A stretch of 43,892 nt of DNA from Desulfobacteraceae bacterium UBA5616 (GCA_002423615.1 DIKO01000097.1:1-43892), one strand, 5' to 3'. Positions 25,573 to 35,450 are shown, numbered from the stretch's first letter. Made by a program: numbers and translations. Notes: generated by a model from the sequence alone, not told the origin.

Positions 25573-28500
25573 TTAGGAATTGTTGGGGTTAACATGCCGT
25601 GTGATTTCTTTCAAGATGTTTTTGGATTCTCCCAGCAATCCGGCGGCATTGGTCTGGTTTAACCGGACTTTTAAAGATTGATCCGGACAAATCTGGAACC
25701 GCGATTTTTCCCGGGAAGCCATCTGCACAATTCCCAGTGGATTTATCTGATGGGATTCCGAAAAGAACATCTGCATTTCCCGTCCGTACAAATCCAGACG
25801 CCTGACCCCGGCCTTCCGGGACAATACCTTAAGCATGATTTTCAGCAACAGATTGGCCGCCTCAACAGGCAAAGGGCCGAATCGGTCGGTCATTTCGGAT
25901 TTGAAGTCCGCAATCTCGTTTAAGTCCTGCATCCGAGCCAGCCGGCGATAAGCGGAAAGCCGCTGGTCGATGTCTTCAACATACGTCTCCGGAATAAACG
26001 CGGACATGGCCACATTGATTTCCGGATCCAGCAGGGTTTCCACGGGCTCGCCCTTCATCTCGGAAACAGATTCCTCCATGAGCCTTAAAAACATGTCGTA
26101 ACCCACGGATGCAATGTGGCCGGACTGAGATGCCCCCAGAATCGTCCCACCGCCCCTGATTTTGAGATCACTCATGGCGATCTGAAATCCGGCACCCAGA
26201 TCGCTGTGTTCCATCAATACCTTCAAGCGTTTCTGAGCGTCTTTTCCCAAGGCGCTTTCTCTGGGGATGAATAAATAGGCATAAGCCTGTTCATCGGACC
26301 TCCCCACCCTGCCCCGCAGCTGGTAAATCTGCGCCAGTCCGAATTTATCCGCCCGATTGACGATGATGGTATTGGCCGATGGGATATCCAGGCCGGATTC
26401 AATGATGGTGGTGCACAGAAGGAGATCGATTTCCTTTTCAACAAATTTAAACATCACCTCTTCCAGTTCATCTTCCTTCATCCGGCCGTGGGCGATTTCC
26501 AGTCGAACCTCGGGTACCAGGGTCTTTATTTTTTCCCCGACCCGGTGGATATTGTTGATGTTGTTGTGCACGAAATAAACCTGTCCCTTTCGGCTCAACT
26601 CCTTGCGAATGGCCTCCGCGACGATGATATCGTCAAATTCGGAAACATAGGTGATGATGGCCCGGCGATATTCGGGGGGCGTTGAAATGACGCTGATATC
26701 CCTTATCCCCAGCAGAGACAGGTGAAGTGTCCGGGGAATGGGCGTTGCCGTTAATGCCAGGACATCGACCGTGCTTCGGATTTTTTTGAGTTTTTCCTTA
26801 TGCTTGACCCCGAACCGGTGTTCCTCGTCAATCACGAACAGGCCCAGGTCCTTGAAATTAATATCCTTCTGGAGCAGCCGATGGGTTCCCACGACAATGT
26901 CGATCTTCCCGGTTTTAAGGCCTTCAATAATCTCCTGCTGTTCCTTCCGGGGCCTGAACCGGCTGAGGCAGGCGATGTTCACCGGGTAGGGTTCGAACCG
27001 GCTTTTAAAGGTTGAAAAGTGCTGCTCCGCCAGAACGGTGGTGGGCACCAGAACCGCCACCTGCCGGTTATTATTGATCGCCACGAAGGAAGCCCGCAGA
27101 GCCACCTCGGTTTTTCCGTATCCCACATCCCCGCACACCAGCCGGTCCATGGGGTTTACTTCCATCATGTCATTCAAGACATGTTCAATGGCCTTCCGCT
27201 GGTCTTCCGTTTCCTCATAGGGGAACCCCGATTCGAAATCCCGATATAAATCATCGATATTTTCAAATGCAAAGCCCTGTCTGACTTTTCTTTCTGCATA
27301 CAGTCGCAGCAACTCCCCGGCTATTTTCTCAGTGGACCTCTTGACGCTCGCTTTCACCCGGTCCCAGGTTTTTCCTCCCAGTTTATCCAGGACCGGCTTG
27401 ATGCCGTCCACCCCCAGGTACTTCTGAATCAGACTCATGCGGTCCACAGGCAGATAAAGCTTATCTTCATCTTTATATACAATAAGCAGAAAATCATTGG
27501 TGGTGCCGTTCAATTCAAGCTTGATCAATCCTTCATAACGTCCGATGCCGTGATCCATATGAACCACCAGATCATCTTTTTTCAAATCTTCCACCGTCAA
27601 AAGATCCGTCCGGACTTCCGGTTTGGGGCTTCTTGATTTTCGATATTTTTTACCGAAAATCTCATCCTCGGTGATAACGGCCAATCCTTCGCCGGACCAG
27701 ACAAATCCCGAATGTATCTGTCCCCTCACGATATAAACGGTTCCTCGGCTTCCATCGCCGGACGGAAATCCGGAAATGACGTCCGGTTGAATCCGGTAGA
27801 GCCGTAAAAGGGATTGAAGCCGTTCCGCCTGAGATTTTCCGTTACAGAGAAGCAGGGTCCTCAGTGATGAATCTTTGTTGGAATTGATCCACTCGACCAG
27901 GGGCATGAGAGAATTTTCCTTGCCCCGGGCGTATTTAAGCTCGGCCGTCACGTTGGAATTGTCGGCAATAACGAAATCCCATGAACCGTTCCCACGGTCT
28001 TCTTCACCCGGAGACGCCGAGGCGTTAAAGGCCTTCAATGAAACGGTCCTCTCCGGTTTCAGCGTTTCCCGGACTTTATGCCAGGGCACATAAAGGGTAT
28101 GGGGCTCGACACAGATCCGTTTTTCATCACATGCGGCAGCATAATTCCTTCCCGCGAGCAGTTCGTATTCTTCAGCCGCCTTTTCAAGATTCGAGGGCTC
28201 AACCAATATGCAAAAGGCTTTTCCGGGAAGATAGTCCGTCAGCATGTCAAGCTCCGGATAAATGATGGGGATGAGGCTTTCAATCCCGGGAAATAAGCCC
28301 TCTTTTGAAATGCGGTCGACGATCTCCCGGACCTTGGTGACGGGAATCTCCAGACTTGCCGCCTGTGCCCGCACCCTCGCGATGACCTCCGTAAGGGATG
28401 ACCGGTTTAATATCACTTCCTTTGCGGGTAAAATCACGGCTTCTGTTATGGATTTCAGTTTGCGCTGGCTTGCGGCGGAGAAAAACTTTAAAGAATCCAC

Positions 28501-29097
28501 GGTATCCCCGAATAATTCCATGCGCAGGGGATCTTCATACAGGGGTGAAAAAATATCGAGAACACCCCCACGGACGCAAAAATCACCCGCCTCCTCTACA
28601 ATCCCGGTGCGGACATATCCCCCCGCCACCAATTTTTCAACAAGGCGGTCACGGTCGATGTCTTCGCCTTCCATCAAAAGTTCCGCATATTCATTGATCT
28701 CTTTTTTAGGGATCAATTTCTGCATCATGCCGCCTACCGTTGTAACGATAAGGGAAGGGGACGGGTTCAGCAGGAGTTTAAACAGCGTGCGGATTCTTTC
28801 GGTGGCCGTCTCGTTGTGATAGGAAAGGGACTTGAAGGGCAGCAGGTTGTATGGGGGAAAATAGAGAATCTGCGTTTCTTCGCCGGGAATAAAAAAATTC
28901 AGGTCCTTTATGAATTTCTCTCCTTCCCGGGGGGTGTCCACCACAACGACGAGTGTCCTTTTCAGACGGGAATGGATCCGGGAAACCAGGTATGCCTGTT
29001 CCGAGCCTGTAAATCCGCCGCAGATATGAGATGTTTCCTCTTTCTGAAGCTCGTCTATTAAATCCGAAACCGTTTTATGTTCAGTGCCGTGTCTCAT
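25573..29097 (-). CDS. mfd: Transcription-repair coupling factor Mfd
   Basis: Mfd removes stalled RNA polymerase at DNA lesions and recruits UvrA. At 1,174 residues it is full length: UvrB-like N-terminal module (YLVSRIHSRLKRTLVVV), the RNA polymerase interaction domain (DDLVVHMDHGIGRYEGL), a RecG-like helicase with Walker A GDVGYGKT and DEEH box VIDEEHRFGV, the ALTATPIPRTLHLSL motif, and the C-terminal regulatory domain (DIDQRLSAYRRLARM). Its ATG overlaps the TGA of the methyltransferase gene upstream, so the two are coupled. Confidence 0.97.
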   Translation of the reverse strand: MRHGTEHKTVSDLIDELQKEETSHICGGFTGSEQAYLVSRIHSRLKRTLVVVVDTPREGEKFIKDLNFFIPGEETQILYFPPYNLLPFKSLSYHNETATERIRTLFKLLLNPSPSLIVTTVGGMMQKLIPKKEINEYAELLMEGEDIDRDRLVEKLVAGGYVRTGIVEEAGDFCVRGGVLDIFSPLYEDPLRMELFGDTVDSLKFFSAASQRKLKSITEAVILPAKEVILNRSSLTEVIARVRAQAASLEIPVTKVREIVDRISKEGLFPGIESLIPIIYPELDMLTDYLPGKAFCILVEPSNLEKAAEEYELLAGRNYAAACDEKRICVEPHTLYVPWHKVRETLKPERTVSLKAFNASASPGEEDRGNGSWDFVIADNSNVTAELKYARGKENSLMPLVEWINSNKDSSLRTLLLCNGKSQAERLQSLLRLYRIQPDVISGFPSGDGSRGTVYIVRGQIHSGFVWSGEGLAVITEDEIFGKKYRKSRSPKPEVRTDLLTVEDLKKDDLVVHMDHGIGRYEGLIKLELNGTTNDFLLIVYKDEDKLYLPVDRMSLIQKYLGVDGIKPVLDKLGGKTWDRVKASVKRSTEKIAGELLRLYAERKVRQGFAFENIDDLYRDFESGFPYEETEDQRKAIEHVLNDMMEVNPMDRLVCGDVGYGKTEVALRASFVAINNNRQVAVLVPTTVLAEQHFSTFKSRFEPYPVNIACLSRFRPRKEQQEIIEGLKTGKIDIVVGTHRLLQKDINFKDLGLFVIDEEHRFGVKHKEKLKKIRSTVDVLALTATPIPRTLHLSLLGIRDISVISTPPEYRRAIITYVSEFDDIIVAEAIRKELSRKGQVYFVHNNINNIHRVGEKIKTLVPEVRLEIAHGRMKEDELEEVMFKFVEKEIDLLLCTTIIESGLDIPSANTIIVNRADKFGLAQIYQLRGRVGRSDEQAYAYLFIPRESALGKDAQKRLKVLMEHSDLGAGFQIAMSDLKIRGGGTILGASQSGHIASVGYDMFLRLMEESVSEMKGEPVETLLDPEINVAMSAFIPETYVEDIDQRLSAYRRLARMQDLNEIADFKSEMTDRFGPLPVEAANLLLKIMLKVLSRKAGVRRLDLYGREMQMFFSESHQINPLGIVQMASREKSRFQICPDQSLKVRLNQTNAAGLLGESKNILKEITRHVNPNNS

Positions 29098-29840
29098 ATG
29101 AAGGATGTTGCTCCGCCAAGGCTCTGCTTTACCCGTTTTTCCCCGATATACAAAATGGTATCCAGCAGGGGGTGGGGATAGATGTTATCGTGTATCGACT
29201 GTTCGATCGGCCGGAATGACTGCAGATGCATTTCAAGGGACACGCTGGAAAAAAAATGTACGGGAAGAATTCCGGGATCCCCGGATGCCAGCCCGTCAAA
29301 TTCCTGCGGCGTAATTTCAACAGCCTGCACCTTTCCTTCTGCAGCAAAGACTTTCCAGTAGCAGTCCTCGTCCCCTTTGGCAAAGCTTGTGGTCATCACC
29401 AGTACTCCTCTGGATTTCAACACCCTGTGGACTTCCCGGATGATGGGTTCGACCGCCCGGGTATTCACATGCTGAAGGATCTGATTGCAGATCACCACGT
29501 CAAAATAATCATCCGGCAGGCCGGCATCCTGGAAAAGGGAGTGAACAAAACTCACATTTTCAATACCGTTGTCGGCTATTTTTTTCCGGGCCTCAGCCAG
29601 CCTTTCCCCGTCCGGCTCCAAAGCGGTGACCCATTGAAAGTATTTTGATAGTTCAATTGTCAGCCTTCCGTTCCCACAGCCCAGATCCAGGAGGGTTGTA
29701 TACCGGTTTTGACGGAACATGGAAATCGCCCGGGCCAGAAGAATGTCTTCGGCTTTCCTGAGCAGTTCATCATTTCCGTTTTTCATAAGGACAAGGGACA
29801 GTGTAATCAGATCCGCCTTGTCGGGATATTGATAACTCAT
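29094..29840 (-). CDS. SAM-dependent class I methyltransferase
   Basis: The 248-residue protein has the SAM-binding motif LLDLGCGNGRLTIEL, an acidic end of the next strand (TALEPDGERL), and FDVVICNQILQHV as motif post-II, typical of small-molecule methyltransferases of the UbiE/Methyltransf_11 type. The substrate is unknown. A GTG at 29870 would add ten residues, but GGAG lies about six bases before the ATG at 29840, so the shorter form is chosen. The stop overlaps the mfd start. It is the first gene of the long minus-strand run and follows the GAPDH terminator. Confidence 0.82.
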   Translation of the reverse strand: MSYQYPDKADLITLSLVLMKNGNDELLRKAEDILLARAISMFRQNRYTTLLDLGCGNGRLTIELSKYFQWVTALEPDGERLAEARKKIADNGIENVSFVHSLFQDAGLPDDYFDVVICNQILQHVNTRAVEPIIREVHRVLKSRGVLVMTTSFAKGDEDCYWKVFAAEGKVQAVEITPQEFDGLASGDPGILPVHFFSSVSLEMHLQSFRPIEQSIHDNIYPHPLLDTILYIGEKRVKQSLGGATSFI

Positions 29841-29891
29841 CTTGTCTCCGTGGGTGTGCCCTTCCGCCACTCAGATCCCGGGCTTTGCCCT

Positions 29892-29936
29892 AAAAAAATC
29901 GAGAGCCGGGGAATAGAAGACTCAATTCTCCGGCTC
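29892..29936 (-). terminator. Rho-independent terminator of the GAPDH transcript
   Basis: A 12-bp stem (29903-29914 with 29925-29936, one G-T pair) with a 10-base loop is followed on the minus strand by seven T residues (29892-29898). It lies just after the GAPDH stop and separates that operon from the methyltransferase-mfd run. Confidence 0.88.
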
Positions 29937-29969
29937 CCGGGCATCAAAGCCCTTGATGTAAAACCCTCA

Positions 29970-31232
29970 TCACAGATATTCGGCGATGGTTGTCGTCCGG
30001 TCCCCCATCATGTTCACGTAGCTCCCCATTTCATTATCGTACCAGCCGTAAATGACCGCCTGGGTCAGGGGCATCCGGATAATGCCGGATTTTACGGGGA
30101 CGCCCACCACGGATTCAATGCCCGGCACCTGACCTAAGTCAATTTTCAGTTCCGCCGTACGGGTATGGGTCTCATGGCCTTCGATGATGGTTGCGGCACG
30201 GGGCATTCCCACGATATCGCCCGAGACATTCTGCTTTTCCGTAAAGATGAGATATCCGTTGGCATCGTTTTCAGCGGCCTTTCGATAAACGTCATTGATC
30301 ATGTCCCTGCGGATGGAGCCGCCGGTGACGTCATCCTGGAAGTCCAGCACCAGAATGATCAGAGACCCCGATGCGATGGGAATTCTGACGGATTCGGCGA
30401 TAAACCCGATCTGCTCCATTTCCGGAATGACCAGCCTCAGGGTATTGGCCGCACCGGTTGTGGTCAGGATGATATTGTTCATGACGCTTCTGTTCTTTCT
30501 CAGATCCGTGGCCCCCGCCTTGGGCAAACGGTCCAGGACCTCCTGGGAACCTGTAACCGCATGCACCGTGGACATGGAAGCGGAAAGGATTTTCTCCGGC
30601 CCGAAGTGATCGAGCAGGGGTTTCATCATGTGGGCCAGGCACGTGGTGGTACAGGATGCGTTGGAAATCAGCCGGTGGCGCCGGGGGTCATAGTGATTTC
30701 CGTTAATTCCCATCACTGTGGTCACGGCATCATCGGGCATGGGTATTCTTTTGTCTTTTATTTTAAAGGGCGCGGAGGCTACCACCTTTTCGGCGCCGCT
30801 TTCCAGATGCCCCCGGAGGGATCCCCCCGGATGCTCCGAAGGCAGGGTGGGGTCCAGGAATTTACCCGTCGTATCGACCACCATCCTGACATCATGATCC
30901 CCCCATCCAATTTCCCGCGGATTTCTTGAAGTCATCAAAAAGGAAACCTTGACACCGTTGATCAACATGGTCCCCTTTTCCTCATTTACATCGCTGATGA
31001 CGGGTCCGGCATTCTGCCCCAGTAGAAACCCATGCAACGAACCGTAGGTTGAATCCCTTTCCACATAGTGGGCGATGTCCGAAAGACAGGTCCCGACCTG
31101 ACGCCCGATGTTCACCACGATCTCACCGAAATATTTTCGACCGACGTGGTGCCAGAGCGTGAGCTTGCCGATTCTTCCGAACCCGTTAATCCCCAGGTTC
31201 AAGCGATTTTCATTGGCATGTTGTTTTCCCAT
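29970..31232 (-). CDS. gap: Glyceraldehyde-3-phosphate dehydrogenase, enlarged variant
   Basis: The enzyme interconverts glyceraldehyde 3-phosphate and 1,3-bisphosphoglycerate with a nicotinamide cofactor. The fold start INGFGRIGK, catalytic Cys194 (SNASCTTTC), His224 (STVHAVTGSQ), the phosphate-site TTTGAA and the late WYDNEMGS are present, so it should be active. It is 420 residues long against about 335 in standard GAPDH; the extra lengths are about 35 residues before the Cys and 45 after it. Where NAD-enzymes have an Asp after strand 2 (INDLTD), this one reads NIGRQVG, which suggests it may accept NADP. It starts 36 bp after the dikinase-like gene, with AGGAG upstream, and shares its transcript. 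Confidence 0.9.
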   Translation of the reverse strand: MGKQHANENRLNLGINGFGRIGKLTLWHHVGRKYFGEIVVNIGRQVGTCLSDIAHYVERDSTYGSLHGFLLGQNAGPVISDVNEEKGTMLINGVKVSFLMTSRNPREIGWGDHDVRMVVDTTGKFLDPTLPSEHPGGSLRGHLESGAEKVVASAPFKIKDKRIPMPDDAVTTVMGINGNHYDPRRHRLISNASCTTTCLAHMMKPLLDHFGPEKILSASMSTVHAVTGSQEVLDRLPKAGATDLRKNRSVMNNIILTTTGAANTLRLVIPEMEQIGFIAESVRIPIASGSLIILVLDFQDDVTGGSIRRDMINDVYRKAAENDANGYLIFTEKQNVSGDIVGMPRAATIIEGHETHTRTAELKIDLGQVPGIESVVGVPVKSGIIRMPLTQAVIYGWYDNEMGSYVNMMGDRTTTIAEYL

Positions 31233-31268
31233 TTTCTCTGTCTCCTGATTTCCTTCCGGAGGTTTTCC

Positions 31269-34200
31269 TTATTCCTCCTTAACTTTCAATAATCCTTGAT
31301 AAACGGATCCTTCCTGCCCGTCAATACTAAGGTAATCCCCCGGTTTCAGTCGAGCACGGGTGAATTTGCATATTTTCTCCTTTTCCTCGCAGATCATATC
31401 CCCGCACCCCACAACACAGGTTTTCCCCAGCCGGTGGGCCACTACCGCAGCATGAGACGTCAATCCCCCCCTTGCCGTAAGCAGACCGTCGGCGGCAAAA
31501 ATCTCCTTGATATCATCGGGCACCGTGTCACCCCGGACCAGGATCAATGGAATTCCGGGCTCCTGATGACGCCATTGATCAATTTCCTCCAGGGTGAAAA
31601 CAACTCTTCCCGACATCGCCCCTCCGCTGACACCGATCCCGTGGCCGATGACCTTGCCCTCGGTGATGTGTTCAGGGTCAAAGGTCATGGCTTTCTTTCT
31701 CTCACGGATGGCCATGTCCCGGGTCTGAAGCAGGTAAAGATTATCCCTGTGGGGTCCCTCAAAGGTAAACTCGATTTCCTGGGGGCTCCACCCTCTTTTA
31801 TACACCAGTTCGTTGGCCCATTCTTTGAGTGCGTTGTAAATCTCCGGAAAATGGGTTTCCAGGGTGATATCCGTTTCCCGCATCTCGATATTCTGCTGGT
31901 TGATGGAAATGGGCAGGGTGTTCACCAGACCGGAGACCACGTCTTCCCCCTGATTGCCCAAGGTAAAATCCCCCCAGAGCCTTAAATTATCCTCGGACCA
32001 TCTGGGGTTATGGGTAAAGAAAACCCCGCTTCCGGAATTCTGGGATATATTTCCGTACACCATTTCCTGGATGGTCACCGCCGTGCCCCAGTCATCCGAT
32101 ATCCCCATGATTTTCCGATAGGTTCTGGCTTTTGAGGATTCCCAGGATTCCAGGACTTTTTTGATGATCATGTAAAGTTGCTCAAAGGGATCTTCCTGGA
32201 TAACGATGCCGTTTTCGAAAATATATTGCTTGTAGCGGAGTGCCGTCTCCTTCATCTGCTCTCCGGAAAACCCCTTCTTGAAAGGAATCCCCCATTCTTT
32301 CTTGCATCCGTTGATGATCGCGTCGAAATCGTCTCGCTCCAGATTGAAGGACATTCCATAACATTGCAAGAACCTTCTGTAACTGTCCCAGGCAAACCAG
32401 TCGTTTCCCGTGTGGACGGCAAGCCTCTGGGCGATTTCCTCATTCATTCCGACGTCCAGGAATGTGTCCATCATTCCGGGCTGTGAAATGGAAGACCCGC
32501 TTCGAACCGAGAACAAAAGCGGCTTTTTCCCATTGCCGAATTTCTTCAGGGTGTTGTTTTCCAGGTCGGCGATACCCCGCAGAACCTGCTCTTTAAAATT
32601 CTGTTCCGCCGGCGGATAACTCTCGATGATCTCCCGGCAGCGGAAAACTTCCGTGGTGATGATAAATCCCGGCGGAACCGGCATCCCGAAGCTTCTCAAT
32701 CTCACCAGGTTCAATCCCTTGTTGCCCAGTTGAATGATTCCGGTCAGACGGCTCCCTGGATCGTTGATGGGGGTCATGGCATTTTCCGGGTCATAATTCA
32801 ACAGAAGGTGCAATTTTTCCTTGGGCAGCTTTTCGGCCTGGTGATACAGGGTGTTCAATATTCTGCTGAGGAACAAATCAAGCTGCTGGAGCCCCAGTGA
32901 AAGGGCGATCCGGTCCCTGAAAAAAATCTCCGAAATCCGGTGTTTAAGCTTTTCGGGGTCGGCCAATGGAGAACTGGGCAGATGTTTGGGCAGAATATCG
33001 TCCGGTGAAATCCGGTTTAAAATATGGGATAAATTCTGTTCGTGGATATTGTTGAAATAATCGTTGACGATATTTTTAACCGCCTGGGCGAACCCTTTGA
33101 AAATATCGAGATACTGGGTGAAGGAAAAGCCTTTCACCTCCAGGGAATGGGCAAGAAAGTCCAGTTGGCGTTCGATCTCGACGGAAGAAATCCCGTCCAG
33201 CTTCAAGGCTCTGTCAAACATGCTGATCCGGCTGTAAATCTGGTAAAAAGTGGCCTTGGTAATCAGAGACAGATCGATGTTGTTGATCAACTCCTCGAAG
33301 AGTACGTTAAGAAAGGATTCGATCCGTAACGTCAATCCCATGGCATCGAATTTAAGTTCATGGTAGCTGCCGTACATGGATGGAATATCCACGGTGAAAT
33401 GGCGTTTGTTGTAAATATCCTCCTTGATCTCATATTTTTCCGGGGACAGAATTAACTGTTTCAGCTGCTCCAGGTAATCCAGGAGCATGATGATTTTTTT
33501 CTTTATATCATTCTCATTGAGCGCGGATTTCAGCCTGCTCAGGTCAGGAAAGGCTTCACACTGAAGCTGGTCCAGGTAATGGTTGATCTCGAGGAAATCC
33601 AGATTGTATTTCTGATGCAGAAGCCTGTACAGGGCGACAACAAGTTCAACACGCTTCAAATCCCGCGGAAGGACGCCATGCGCTTCTTTCAGAATTTGCC
33701 GGAGGTCTTCATCGGGAATCGTTAAAAGCGCCTGGGGAAGGATAAAGCCTTTTTCCTCAAGCATGGAAAAGGCTTTAAACATGCCGTCAATAAACAACCC
33801 CGTGGTGTCGATCTGGTTGTAAATTCCCGGCGGCACGAAAGGCGTCAATCCCCGCTTATCCCGGGTCCTGTAAAATTCCAGGACGGCCTCCATGAACATG
33901 ATGATCCGGTTACTGCTCTCCACATGGCTTTGTTTGCGTAAAAAATGGATGAGAACATCCTTCCGGTGGCTGATCTCATCAATCTGTGTGGAAATTTCGC
34001 GCAGCTTGCCTTCGGCACCGATATCGTTGAAATAAACAGGGAAAATCCGGGCCAGTTGTTTGGTCAGGTTGTAAACGGGATCGATGTGACTATTGAGCAA
34101 CTGAGTGATATCCCTTGGAAAAAGATCGGTATCCTTTATAAACACCCCGCAGAGGGACAAGTGAATGATCAGGTAGCTGATCAGCCGGGTTGACCATTTG

Positions 34201-35450
34201 GGGTTTAACTTGATGAGTTCCAGCCAGGTGCGGATATTCTGGATGTGAGCGGTGTTGACCTGGATCTGCCAGTTGTTCCCCACCCCCTGAATTCCCGGGT
34301 ATTGGAATCCAAGATCAATAATGGCGTCAATAAAAAATTTGACCAGGTCGATGTCGTCGGTATGGTATACCCCCTTGCCCATATTCAAGACGCAGTTTAA
34401 CGCCGTGGTGGGGTAACTATAGGTTTGCTCCTTGAGCATAAAAAACGTTTTTTCAATCAGACTCTGTACATTATGGAAAGATTCATTGCCGATGAGCCAG
34501 GTCAGGGTCCGGTTCACCTCCCTTAAGGTTTCCTCATGGATCATGGAAAGGCCGTTGATATTCATGATGTGGAAAAGGAACATCACCTTCCACTGGTTTC
34601 CTTTTCCCGTTTTCATCCCGATGTCCAGGAGCTTCCGGGGAATCCGCCGGTAGCCTTCCACCATGTAATGGTATCCGGGGAAATCGGCCAGTGCCTTGAG
34701 CAGATCCCGGCCGGAGATGTCATGGGCCCTGACCATATCGTTAAGGTCTTTTTCAAAAGATATCAGTTGTTCATGGGACACGGGATGAAAAATTTCCTTG
34801 AATTCTTCATCCCGATCTTCAATTTCCGCTTCCCCGCAAAACCAGTCCATGGGATCTTTTTCATTCAGCCAGTAATGGTAATTGTCCTTGAAATATCGGA
34901 TCAGGAGGGAATTCAAAGGGGAAAAATCCGGAAAGCTTTCCTGGTCAGGCCCGGAAAGAAGTTCCGCGATTTTGGTAATCTGGTAATAACTTCGTATAAT
35001 AAGTGAAAAATGGTCGTCCGGGTAGTTCAGCATCCGGTAAAATGCCTGGTGGATGACGGTGTCAAACCGGTTTTTTTCATCCCTGGTCTCCCGGATCACT
35101 TTTTGAAGGAACAGCAACAGCGCATCCACGGCGTCGGTCTTGATCATTGGATCCGATTCCCTGGTGATGGCCTGTTCAAAGATGTCGATGAAAAGCCCCA
35201 CCGCATCCGGGCCTTTTTCATGTTTTTTCAACAGGTGGAAATAGTCCAGTGCATATCCCCTGGCCTCCTGGACGATGAACCGCCAGTTTCGGTAGGGATG
35301 AGACAGTTCCTTTAAAAACGTGTTAAATCCCTCCATCAATCCATAATACCGGCCCAGGATATCCTGTAGAACCGAGTATCGGGAATCAATGGTCACATCC
35401 ACGTGATAACTGGCGATATTGACTTCAAGCGCCGTTGATTTGATTTGCAC
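31269..35450 (-). CDS. PPDK-like dikinase with large N-terminal region, no PEP/pyruvate barrel
   Basis: This 1,393-residue protein ends with a pyruvate-phosphate-dikinase-type ATP-grasp (from about residue 900; GNKGLNLVRLRSFGMPVPPG, SVRSGSS with R983, EFTFEG with E1231, LLQTR with R1244) and a swivelling phosphohistidine domain whose catalytic His1333 lies in GGLTSHAAVV. Both look catalytically intact. The TIM-barrel that binds pyruvate/PEP in PPDK and PEP synthase is absent: the protein stops 60 residues after His1333. The first ~895 residues are mostly helical by composition and match nothing I recognise. It may phosphorylate another acceptor, or pass phosphate to a separate protein. GTG start with GAGGAG upstream. 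GAPDH follows on the same transcript. Confidence 0.85.
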   Translation of the reverse strand: MQIKSTALEVNIASYHVDVTIDSRYSVLQDILGRYYGLMEGFNTFLKELSHPYRNWRFIVQEARGYALDYFHLLKKHEKGPDAVGLFIDIFEQAITRESDPMIKTDAVDALLLFLQKVIRETRDEKNRFDTVIHQAFYRMLNYPDDHFSLIIRSYYQITKIAELLSGPDQESFPDFSPLNSLLIRYFKDNYHYWLNEKDPMDWFCGEAEIEDRDEEFKEIFHPVSHEQLISFEKDLNDMVRAHDISGRDLLKALADFPGYHYMVEGYRRIPRKLLDIGMKTGKGNQWKVMFLFHIMNINGLSMIHEETLREVNRTLTWLIGNESFHNVQSLIEKTFFMLKEQTYSYPTTALNCVLNMGKGVYHTDDIDLVKFFIDAIIDLGFQYPGIQGVGNNWQIQVNTAHIQNIRTWLELIKLNPKWSTRLISYLIIHLSLCGVFIKDTDLFPRDITQLLNSHIDPVYNLTKQLARIFPVYFNDIGAEGKLREISTQIDEISHRKDVLIHFLRKQSHVESSNRIIMFMEAVLEFYRTRDKRGLTPFVPPGIYNQIDTTGLFIDGMFKAFSMLEEKGFILPQALLTIPDEDLRQILKEAHGVLPRDLKRVELVVALYRLLHQKYNLDFLEINHYLDQLQCEAFPDLSRLKSALNENDIKKKIIMLLDYLEQLKQLILSPEKYEIKEDIYNKRHFTVDIPSMYGSYHELKFDAMGLTLRIESFLNVLFEELINNIDLSLITKATFYQIYSRISMFDRALKLDGISSVEIERQLDFLAHSLEVKGFSFTQYLDIFKGFAQAVKNIVNDYFNNIHEQNLSHILNRISPDDILPKHLPSSPLADPEKLKHRISEIFFRDRIALSLGLQQLDLFLSRILNTLYHQAEKLPKEKLHLLLNYDPENAMTPINDPGSRLTGIIQLGNKGLNLVRLRSFGMPVPPGFIITTEVFRCREIIESYPPAEQNFKEQVLRGIADLENNTLKKFGNGKKPLLFSVRSGSSISQPGMMDTFLDVGMNEEIAQRLAVHTGNDWFAWDSYRRFLQCYGMSFNLERDDFDAIINGCKKEWGIPFKKGFSGEQMKETALRYKQYIFENGIVIQEDPFEQLYMIIKKVLESWESSKARTYRKIMGISDDWGTAVTIQEMVYGNISQNSGSGVFFTHNPRWSEDNLRLWGDFTLGNQGEDVVSGLVNTLPISINQQNIEMRETDITLETHFPEIYNALKEWANELVYKRGWSPQEIEFTFEGPHRDNLYLLQTRDMAIRERKKAMTFDPEHITEGKVIGHGIGVSGGAMSGRVVFTLEEIDQWRHQEPGIPLILVRGDTVPDDIKEIFAADGLLTARGGLTSHAAVVAHRLGKTCVVGCGDMICEEKEKICKFTRARLKPGDYLSIDGQEGSVYQGLLKVKEE

